Shown: in pieces, positions 1 to 6,142 of the stretch | Layout: each line of letters opens with the position of its first letter | How positions within the stretch are numbered: the first letter of the stretch is position 1 | Assembly: GCA_036388295.1 (NCBI GenBank) | Contig: DASVSC010000186.1 | Location: 1 to 8,847, forward strand | Reading direction: 5' to 3' | From: RYN-431 sp036388295 | GTDB taxonomy: Bacteria > Planctomycetota > Phycisphaerae > Tepidisphaerales > Tepidisphaeraceae | Length of the DNA: 8,847 nt | Program-made: the position numbers and the translations under genes | The notes under the pieces: generated by a model | The model's database searches: none | Told to the model about the DNA's origin: nothing | What the model saw: the letters and a program-made list of their open reading frames with translations, nothing else

Positions 1-1
1 C

Positions 2-2296
2 GGCGTCGGCTCTATCGATACGGCCGGCCTGTACACCACCGGCGCGACGGCCGGCAGCGCGACCGTGGAAGCCGCCAGTGGCGGCGTCGCGGGCACGGCC
101 TCCGTGGCAGTCGCCAACGCCGCGCCGACCGTCGCCACGCCTGCGGCCGCGACGCCCAACCCCGTCACCGGCACGACCACCACGCTGACCGCCTTGGGCG
201 CGGACGACAACGGCGAAGCGAACCTCACTTACACCTGGACCGCCACTACTAAGCCGGCCGGCAGCACGCCGGCGTTCGGCACGAACGGCACGAACGCGGC
301 CAAGAGCAGCGTTGTCACGTTCGACAAGAGCGGCAGCTACACGTTCCAAGTCACCATCAGCGACGGAACGTCGTCGGTCACCAGCAGCGTGACCGTGGTG
401 GTGAACCAGACGGTGACGACAGTGACCGTAAGTCCCGCAACGGCCGGGGCGAGTTTGAATCAATCCGTGTCGTTTGCCGCCACGGCGTTCGATCAATTCG
501 GCCAGGCGCTCGCTGTCGCGCCGGGCTTTACATGGTCGATCACGGCCGGCGTGGGTGCCGTGAATGCGAGCGGCAGCTATACCTCCGCCACGGCCGGCAC
601 TGCGACGGTGCAGGCGCTGGCCAATGGCGTCGCCGGAACGGCGTTCGTGACCGTGACCAACGCCGCGCCCACCCTTACGACGCCGGCCTCCGTGTCGGCC
701 AGCCCGGTCACCGGCACGTCGACCGTGCTCGATGTTCTGGGGGCGGACGACGGCGGCGAGAACAATCTGATTTACACCTGGACGGCGACGGCCAAGCCGC
801 TGTGGTCCACTCCCGCCTTCGCCGCCAACGGCACCAACGCGGCCAAGAACGTGGCCGTCACCTTCGATACGGCCGGCAGCTACACGTTCCTTGTCACCGT
901 GTCGGACGGAACCAACACCGTCACCAGTTCCGTAACAGTAGTCGTCAACCAGACGCTCACGTCGATCGCCGTCGCGCCGGCGTCGTCGACGGTGAACCTG
1001 AATGCCTCGCAGCAGTTCACCGCGACCGGCTACGACCAGTTCGGCACCGTCATGGCGACGCAGCCGACGATCAACTGGACGATGGCCGGCGGCGTCGGAT
1101 CGATTGATTCCAGCGGGTTGTATTATTCCGGAGCCACAGCCGGGACGGCGACCGTGCAGGCGGCCAACGGCGGCGTCGCCGGAACGGCCGCGGTGACGGT
1201 GGGCAACGGATCGCCCCTGATCGCTACGCCACCGGTCGCGACGCTGAACCCGGGCGCAACGGGCGCGTCGCTCGACGTCCTGGGCGCGGACGACGGTGGC
1301 GAAGCCAATCTGACCTACACCTGGTCGCTGCTGTCCGGGCCGAGCGGTGCGAACGTGGTGTTCAGCGGCAACGGCACGCACGGCGCGCGGTCCATCACGG
1401 CTACGTTCGATCGCGCGGGAAATTATACGTTCCTCATCACCGTCAGTGACGGATCCCTCACGGCCACCAGCTCTGTCGGCTTGGCCGTGAGCCAGCAGTT
1501 GACGTCGCTGGTGGTGACGCCGGCGTCATCCTCCGTCGGCATCTACGCCACTCAGCCGTTCGCCGCCGTCGGCTATGACCAGTTCGGCACGGCGCTGGCC
1601 GCGCAGCCGGCTGTGGCGTGGTCGGTGGTGTCGGGCGTTGGGACCATCAATTCGGCAGGCAACTTCGCGGCCGGCCGAACGGCGGGCGTCGCCGTCATCG
1701 CGGCTATTAGCGGCGGGGTGAGCGGCACCGCCGGCGTGACGGTCATCGACGCACCGCCGACGCTCGTCGCCGTGCCGACAGCGACGCTCGGCCGCGCGGG
1801 CGTTATCGCCGACCTCGAAGCACTCGGCATCGACGCCGATGGCGAATCCACCCTGACGTACACGTGGGCCGTTACCAGTAAGCCCGCGGGATCGCGGCCC
1901 GCGTTCGGTGCCAACGGCACGAACGCTGCCAAGGCAACTTCGGTCACCTTCGACCGGGCCGGCGCCTACACCTTTAGCGTCACGATTTCTGATGGCCCGC
2001 ACACGATTGTCAGCAGCGTCACGCTGACCGTCGCGCCGCGGATCACCACGGTCAGCGTCACGCCGGATTCGGCCGACATCGTCGGCGGCGGGGAACGACA
2101 ATTCCTTGCCACCGTGTTGGACCAGTTCGGCATGGCGATCGAGCAGCCGGCCGTGGCGTGGTCTTTGGACGTCGGGAGCGTCGGCACGCTGACGGCCGAC
2201 GGCGTCTACTCCGTCACGCCGGACGATTCGGGCTTCGGCCTCGTCCGCGTCACCGCCGGCGATCAGTCGGCCACCGCGTTGGTCGTCGTGACGCCT
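2..2296 (+). repeat. Coding tandem repeats of ~543 bp (composite PKD-like + Big-like module), 4 full copies plus a partial one
   Basis: Aligning on the Pro of the 'APT' at each module start gives units at 125-667 (181 codons), 668-1213 (182), 1214-1756 (181) and 1757-2296 (about 180), preceded by the end of another unit at 2-124. Each unit repeats the landmarks GAD(D/N)xGE, YTW, NGTNAAK, VTxSDG, DQFG and GVGxI in the same order. The copies are similar but not identical. The Big-like half of the last unit is the most diverged (SVGTLTADGVYSV, no clear ATVQA). This is protein-level domain duplication within one gene. More units probably lie beyond the left edge. Confidence 0.9.
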
Positions 2297-3349
2297 GCCG
2301 AAGCGCTTCCGCCGAGTGAGACGAGCGGCGACTCTCCCGCGGCCGGGGCGGTGCACCTGGAATGGGTTTACGAGATCTCGCCAAAACTCGGCTTCCGTAT
2401 CGAACAGTCGCTCGACGGCTTGGTGTGGACCACCGTCACGACGGTCAGCCCCGACACGCGCAGTTTCGAAGCGTCCGGTGTCAGCGCGGGCATTGTGTTC
2501 TATCGAATCGTTGCATTACAGGCACGTTCGGAATCGGATCCCAGCCAGCCGGTGATGGTGGCGATTCAGTCGGACCGGCCGCCGGCCCCTGTGACCCCCG
2601 TGGCCCCCGTGGTGCCGCCTGCCCCCCAGCCGCCCGTTCCGCCGCCCGACAGTTCCGGCGACGGCGGGAGCCCGGTTGCCCCGATTGCGCCGATCAACCC
2701 GACTACGCCCGATAACGGTCAAGACGGTGGTTCGCACGGCAGCCCGATCACGCCTGCGCCCGCGCCGTCCGTGCCGGCGACCGTCGACCCGGGTCCGCGT
2801 GACGCCACGCCGACGCCCGACAAGCCCGCGAATGACCAATCGGGCGAGCCGGCTCGTACCGAGCAGGGCGGGGACGAATCGAAACCATCACAAGTCCCGG
2901 CGATCCCTGCCGCAGTCCTGCCGCCGACGGCGGCGATGCCGGAGTCGATGTACCCGACCGAACGCTTCGCCCGCGGCTCGATCGAAGAGGCCCGGCAGAT
3001 CGCCGATCTTTATCAGACCGTCGCCGCCGACCCGCGCATCCAGGCGGCGGTGGCGGATGCCGAGGCAGCGGCGGCAGCGCAGCAGTCTCAGCAGCAGGCC
3101 GTGACGTCCGTCGCCACGGTGGCGGCGGCCACCGCGCTGACCGGATACCTGCTCTGGATGATCCAAGGCGGCTCTCTGATGCTCAGCATGCTCTGCACTA
3201 TGCCCTACTGGCGTTGGTTCGACCCGATGCCCATTCTGGATTCGTGGGAAGACCCGCGGCCGAGCCGGAAGAAGGAAGATTCGGACGAAGATGAGGAAAA
3301 TTCCGAAAGCGACGAGCACGAATTGGACGACATTCTAGGTAGCGACTGA
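2..3349 (+). CDS. Giant Ig-like repeat surface protein with C-terminal membrane anchor (5' partial)
   Basis: The frame is open to the left edge, so the true start lies outside the window. The codons before the GTG at 65 read as the end of another repeat (GVGSIDTAGLYTTGATAG), so that GTG is internal. In order: end of one repeat (2-124); four modules of about 181 residues (125-2296), each a PKD-like domain (LGADDxGEANLTYTW...VTxSDG) followed by a Big-like domain (YDQFG...GVGxIxxxG...ATVQA); an FN3-like domain (about 2333-2569; EWVYE, RIEQSLDGLVWTTV, FYRIVA); a Pro/Gly/Asp-rich stalk (2573-2944); a helical Ala/Gln segment (2975-3097); a hydrophobic segment ending GYLLWMIQGGSL (3098-3178); a second hydrophobic stretch; a WRWFDPMPIL motif (to 3238); and a Lys patch followed by a very acidic tail. 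I infer an exported adhesin or matrix protein held in the membrane with the tail inside the cell. The ligand is unknown. The GGDEF gene 58 bp downstream is probably co-transcribed. Confidence 0.9.
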   Translation, partial: GVGSIDTAGLYTTGATAGSATVEAASGGVAGTASVAVANAAPTVATPAAATPNPVTGTTTTLTALGADDNGEANLTYTWTATTKPAGSTPAFGTNGTNAAKSSVVTFDKSGSYTFQVTISDGTSSVTSSVTVVVNQTVTTVTVSPATAGASLNQSVSFAATAFDQFGQALAVAPGFTWSITAGVGAVNASGSYTSATAGTATVQALANGVAGTAFVTVTNAAPTLTTPASVSASPVTGTSTVLDVLGADDGGENNLIYTWTATAKPLWSTPAFAANGTNAAKNVAVTFDTAGSYTFLVTVSDGTNTVTSSVTVVVNQTLTSIAVAPASSTVNLNASQQFTATGYDQFGTVMATQPTINWTMAGGVGSIDSSGLYYSGATAGTATVQAANGGVAGTAAVTVGNGSPLIATPPVATLNPGATGASLDVLGADDGGEANLTYTWSLLSGPSGANVVFSGNGTHGARSITATFDRAGNYTFLITVSDGSLTATSSVGLAVSQQLTSLVVTPASSSVGIYATQPFAAVGYDQFGTALAAQPAVAWSVVSGVGTINSAGNFAAGRTAGVAVIAAISGGVSGTAGVTVIDAPPTLVAVPTATLGRAGVIADLEALGIDADGESTLTYTWAVTSKPAGSRPAFGANGTNAAKATSVTFDRAGAYTFSVTISDGPHTIVSSVTLTVAPRITTVSVTPDSADIVGGGERQFLATVLDQFGMAIEQPAVAWSLDVGSVGTLTADGVYSVTPDDSGFGLVRVTAGDQSATALVVVTPAEALPPSETSGDSPAAGAVHLEWVYEISPKLGFRIEQSLDGLVWTTVTTVSPDTRSFEASGVSAGIVFYRIVALQARSESDPSQPVMVAIQSDRPPAPVTPVAPVVPPAPQPPVPPPDSSGDGGSPVAPIAPINPTTPDNGQDGGSHGSPITPAPAPSVPATVDPGPRDATPTPDKPANDQSGEPARTEQGGDESKPSQVPAIPAAVLPPTAAMPESMYPTERFARGSIEEARQIADLYQTVAADPRIQAAVADAEAAAAAQQSQQQAVTSVATVAAATALTGYLLWMIQGGSLMLSMLCTMPYWRWFDPMPILDSWEDPRPSRKKEDSDEDEENSESDEHELDDILGSD
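3098..3346 (+). other. C-terminal anchor region of the Ig-repeat protein: TM helix, GGSL...WRWFDPMPIL motif, acidic tail
   Basis: Bases 3098-3163 encode a hydrophobic Ala/Val/Thr/Leu helix ending GYLLWMI. QGGSL and a second hydrophobic stretch (MLSMLCTMPYW) follow, then RWFDPMPIL (to 3238), a basic PSRKK patch and about 24 mostly Asp/Glu/Ser residues. From memory, a closely similar ending (GYVxWLLRGGxLLSSLLSSxPAWRxxDPLPVL) closes many large cadherin- or Ig-repeat proteins of Gram-negative bacteria, which suggests a conserved anchor domain and not a generic TM. With a secreted N-terminal part, one membrane crossing would leave the acidic tail in the cytoplasm. The second hydrophobic stretch could be re-entrant or lie at the membrane surface. 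Confidence 0.7.
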
Positions 3350-3407
3350 GCCGTACCTGTCCTTTCAGCTTATTTCACGGACATTCAATGAGCGGGTAAA
3401 CCTTCAG

Positions 3408-4985
3408 ATGCGGCTCCCTTCCTCTGTCACGATGATCAGCATCGGACTGGCGTGTGTCACCGTCAGCCTGGTTCTGACCGCGCAGTCGATTGGGGTCACG
3501 TCCGATAATGGGACACAGCTGCTTCGGGCGCGGATGCAAGCGGTCCAGCTTGTGGCGGCCCAGTGCCTGCCGGCTGCGGCGGCGAACGACACCAAAACGA
3601 TGGCGTTGCTCGTCCGGCAGATGACGGCGAGCAACGCCGATATCATTTCTGCCGCGCTCTATGACGGCGAAGGCAAAGTGGCGTACGCCTTTCCCGCCGA
3701 AACGCTGCCGCAGTGGAACCGGCGCACGAAGGCGGACCCCGGGCCGGGCGAACTCCGTATTCCGATTATCAGTCCTGCGACGGGCAAGCTGCTGGCCGAA
3801 GCGGCATTCGAGTACCGCCGCGAGATGGCATTCGCCGAGCGATACCTGCCGCGCGCCCTGACGGCCCTTTTGGCCGACCCGGGCGTTCGCCTCGCGGTGT
3901 TCGTGGCGGTCGCCGGCTTTGCCTGTTACCGCTTTTATCTCAAACGCATGTTGCGGTCATTGGACCCGACCAGCGTCATCCCGCCACGCGTGCGGACGAT
4001 GCTGGACGCCCTCGCGGAAGGCGTGCTGGTTCTGGACCACCGCGGCGTGATCGTGATGGCCAACGAGTCGTTCAGCCGGACCACGGGCCTTCCGCTCGAC
4101 CGCATTCAGGGAAACCGCGTGGACCAGATGGCCTGGGTCCGGCCGAACGGACAGGGGCGGCCCGACAGCTTGCCATGGACGGGCATGCTGAAGTCCGGGG
4201 AGGCCGTGGTTGGGGTGCAGTTGGGGCTGGAATCTGGCGAGAACGACGCGGAATCGTCAGGAACCGGATCGCGTGTCCGCCGCCTGTACATGGTGAACAC
4301 CGCCCCGATCGTCAGCCAGGAGGGTAAGGTGCGCGGCGGACTGGCAACATTTGACGACGTCACCGAAGTCGAACGCATCAACCTGGCGCTGAAGGAATCG
4401 ACCGACGAGATTCAGCGCCAGAACGTGGAACTGCTGCGCCTGGCGACGACCGACCCACTGACGAATTGCCTGAACCGAAGATCCTTCCTCGAACAGTTCG
4501 AGCGTCATTGGAAAGAATCGGCCACCACCTGGCGGCCGCTGGGTTGCATCATGGTCGACGTCGACCGCTTCAAAAGCATTAACGACCGCTTCGGCCACGC
4601 GGCCGGCGACACGGTGCTGAAGGAAGTTGCACGCGTGCTGCGCGAAGCGACCGACGCCAAGGGCGACGACGCGGTGGCCTGCCGATACGGTGGCGAAGAG
4701 TTCTGCATTCTGTTGCCGAACACCACGCTCTCCGCCGCCGCCGATTTCGCCGAAAAGCTCCGTCGCGCCATCGACGACGAGCCTTGGACGATTACGCCCG
4801 TCACCGCCAGCCTGGGCGCCAGCGGCTCCGAACAAGGGGCCACCGACGTGAAGGAACTGCTGGACTGGGCGGACCGGTCGCTTTACCACTCGAAAAAGAC
4901 GGGCCGCAATCGCGTGACCTGTTGGGGCCAGTTGCCGACCGAGCCGATCATCGCCGAGGCCGATCCCACCCGCTCCGCCGCTTAA
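3408..4985 (+). CDS. Membrane-bound PAS-GGDEF diguanylate cyclase
   Basis: The 525-residue product probably makes cyclic di-GMP from two GTP at the inner membrane. Residues about 8-28 form TM1, 30-155 an unrecognised periplasmic sensor region and 158-177 TM2. A PAS domain follows at about 195-325 (LDALAEGVLVLDHRGVIVMANESF; ends DDVTEVERIN), then a helical linker (to ~347) and a GGDEF domain from DPLTNCLNRRSF (349) to the C-terminus. Catalytic features are intact: VDVDRFKSINDRFGHAAGD (383-401), RYGGEEF (426-432) and SLGAS (468-472). The inhibitory RxxD site expected just before CRYGGEEF reads GDDA, so product inhibition through that site appears lost. The ATG at 3408 is chosen because TM1 begins within ten residues of it; the ribosome binding site is weak. 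It starts 58 bp after the Ig-repeat gene and is probably in the same transcript. An EAL domain is absent. Confidence 0.93.
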   Translation: MRLPSSVTMISIGLACVTVSLVLTAQSIGVTSDNGTQLLRARMQAVQLVAAQCLPAAAANDTKTMALLVRQMTASNADIISAALYDGEGKVAYAFPAETLPQWNRRTKADPGPGELRIPIISPATGKLLAEAAFEYRREMAFAERYLPRALTALLADPGVRLAVFVAVAGFACYRFYLKRMLRSLDPTSVIPPRVRTMLDALAEGVLVLDHRGVIVMANESFSRTTGLPLDRIQGNRVDQMAWVRPNGQGRPDSLPWTGMLKSGEAVVGVQLGLESGENDAESSGTGSRVRRLYMVNTAPIVSQEGKVRGGLATFDDVTEVERINLALKESTDEIQRQNVELLRLATTDPLTNCLNRRSFLEQFERHWKESATTWRPLGCIMVDVDRFKSINDRFGHAAGDTVLKEVARVLREATDAKGDDAVACRYGGEEFCILLPNTTLSAAADFAEKLRRAIDDEPWTITPVTASLGASGSEQGATDVKELLDWADRSLYHSKKTGRNRVTCWGQLPTEPIIAEADPTRSAA

Positions 4986-4998
4986 GCCGGCCGCTGCC

Positions 4999-5970
4999 TT
5001 ACCAGCCCAGGACGTGGGCGAAGATCAGCGGCGCGACGATCGTCGCGTCGGAGTTGATCGCGAACTTCGGCGTGTCGGCGTCGAGCTTGCCCCAGGTGAT
5101 TTTCTCCGTCGGGTTCGCGCCCGAGTAAGAGCCGTACGACTCGTTCGTGTCGGTGATCTGGCAGAAGTAGCTCCAGAACGGCACGTCGACCTGCATGTCC
5201 TGCTGGAGCATCGGCACGACGCAGATCGGGAAGTCGCCGGCAATGCCGCCACCGATCTGGAAGAAGCCGATGCCGTCTTTTCCGCAGTTGTCCTGGTACC
5301 ACTTGGCGAAGTACATCATCATCTCGATGCCGCTTTTCATGGTGCTGGGCTTCAGTTCGCCGCGCATGCAGTAGCCGGTGAAGATGTTGCCGAGGGTGCA
5401 GTCTTCCCAGCCGGGCGTGAGGATCGGGATGTTCTTCTCAGCAGCCGCCAGCACCCAGGCGTCCTTCGGGTCGATCTGGTAATACTGCTTGAGCACGCCG
5501 CTGCGGATGACGTCGTAGAAGTATTCGAACGGCAGCTTGCGCTCGCCCTTATCCTCGGCCGCTTTCCAGACCTCGAAAATGTGTTTTTCCAGCCGGCGGA
5601 TGGCCTCGCCTTCGGGGATGCAGGTGTCGGTCACGCGGTTAAGGTGCTGGTCGAGCAGCTTGCGCTCGTCGGCGGGCGTCAGGTCGCGGTAATTGGGGAT
5701 ACGCACGTAGTGGTCGTGAGCGACCAGGTTGAAAATGTCTTCCTCAAGGTTGTTGGCCGAGCAGGAGACGGCGTGGATTTTGTCCTGGCGGATCATCTCC
5801 GCGAGCGACAGGCCGATTTCCGCGGTCGACATCGCGCCGCCCATGGCCAGCAGCATTTTCTTGCCCGCGCCCAAATGCGTGTGCCAAGCCTCGGCGGCGT
5901 CGACGACGGTCGCGGAATTGAAGTGGCGGTAGTTGTGCTTAACGAAGGCCGAGATCGGTCCGAGTGCCAT
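4999..5970 (-). CDS. Deoxyhypusine synthase-like protein (NAD-dependent aminobutyl transferase family)
   Basis: The 323-residue product matches the deoxyhypusine synthase fold throughout: GAGKKMLLAMGGAMSTAEIG (34-53), SANNLEEDIFN (71-81), IPILTPGWEDCTLGN (181-195), FFQIGGGIAGDFP (236-248) and SGANPTEKITWGK (283-295). K295 in WGK matches the lysine that carries the aminobutyl group in the eukaryotic enzyme, and W293 its neighbouring tryptophan. In eukaryotes and archaea this family transfers aminobutyl from spermidine to e/aIF5A. Bacteria lack IF5A, so here the acceptor is more likely a small amine (for example homospermidine formation) or is unknown. The motif after GGG (IAGDFP) differs from the human VVKHH, so substrate use may differ. 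The ATG is supported by GAAAGG (5977-5982) six bases upstream. The gene ends 13 bp from the converging GGDEF gene, and no polyamine genes are adjacent. Confidence 0.9.
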   Translation of the reverse strand: MALGPISAFVKHNYRHFNSATVVDAAEAWHTHLGAGKKMLLAMGGAMSTAEIGLSLAEMIRQDKIHAVSCSANNLEEDIFNLVAHDHYVRIPNYRDLTPADERKLLDQHLNRVTDTCIPEGEAIRRLEKHIFEVWKAAEDKGERKLPFEYFYDVIRSGVLKQYYQIDPKDAWVLAAAEKNIPILTPGWEDCTLGNIFTGYCMRGELKPSTMKSGIEMMMYFAKWYQDNCGKDGIGFFQIGGGIAGDFPICVVPMLQQDMQVDVPFWSYFCQITDTNESYGSYSGANPTEKITWGKLDADTPKFAINSDATIVAPLIFAHVLGW

Positions 5971-5976
5971 GATTTA

Positions 5977-5982
5977 CCTTTC
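5977..5982 (-). promoter_or_regulatory. Ribosome binding site of the DHS-like gene
   Basis: On the minus strand GAAAGG lies six bases before the ATG at 5970. This supports that start codon. Confidence 0.6.
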
Positions 5983-6018
5983 GATGTTTTCAGTTGAAGA
6001 CGAATATCCGTGGAGGTT

Positions 6019-6049
6019 ATCGTAGGCCCGCCCGCCGGACCACTGTCAG
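6019..6049 (-). promoter_or_regulatory. Possible promoter for the DHS-like gene
   Basis: Read on the minus strand, CTGACA (6044-6049) resembles a -35 box (5 of 6) and TACGAT (6019-6024) a -10 box (4 of 6). The spacing of 19 bp is longer than ideal. If real, the DHS-like gene has its own start of transcription in the 172-bp gap behind the kelch gene. The match could be chance. Confidence 0.2.
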
Positions 6050-6077
6050 GGAATTGAGCGGTTCGCGGACGCGACGA

Positions 6078-6096
6078 CGGCGCGCCTGTCGCGCCG
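6078..6096 (-). terminator. GC-only hairpin after the kelch gene (possible weak terminator)
   Basis: CGGCGCG (6078-6084) and CGCGCCG (6090-6096) form a perfect 7-bp stem with a 5-base loop, about 46 bp past the kelch stop codon. No T-run follows on either strand, so a classical intrinsic terminator is not supported. It could slow transcription, protect an mRNA end, or be chance in GC-rich DNA. Confidence 0.25.
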
Positions 6097-6142
6097 GCGA
6101 CCGTGGGGCGGCACGTCTTCGCTCGCGCGGCGCTTTTGCGAA

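Noticed and set aside
65..67. GTG as the start of the Ig-repeat protein
   Set aside because: The same frame is open to the left edge and upstream codons encode the end of another repeat with the same motif, so the gene starts outside the window.
2..2296. CRISPR array or other non-coding repeat
   Set aside because: The period is about 543 bp, in frame, with diverged copies that encode folded domains; there are no short identical repeats with spacers.
1526..2356. 276-codon antisense open frame in the repeat gene
   Set aside because: Arg/Asp/Gly-rich with no domain motif. It mirrors a well-supported protein on the other strand, and long antisense frames are common in high-GC DNA.
3388..3399. 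ATG at 3388 as a start for the GGDEF gene
   Set aside because: It is in another frame and meets TAA after three codons.
5014..5997. 327-codon frame opposite the DHS-like gene
   Set aside because: Composition is typical of an antisense shadow (Val/Arg/Asp/His-rich), while the minus strand encodes a clear conserved enzyme.
5996..6120. Inverted repeat GAAGACG ... CGTCTTC flanking the kelch-DHS gap
   Set aside because: The arms are only 7 bp and more than 100 bp apart, with no sign of a mobile element between them; most likely chance.
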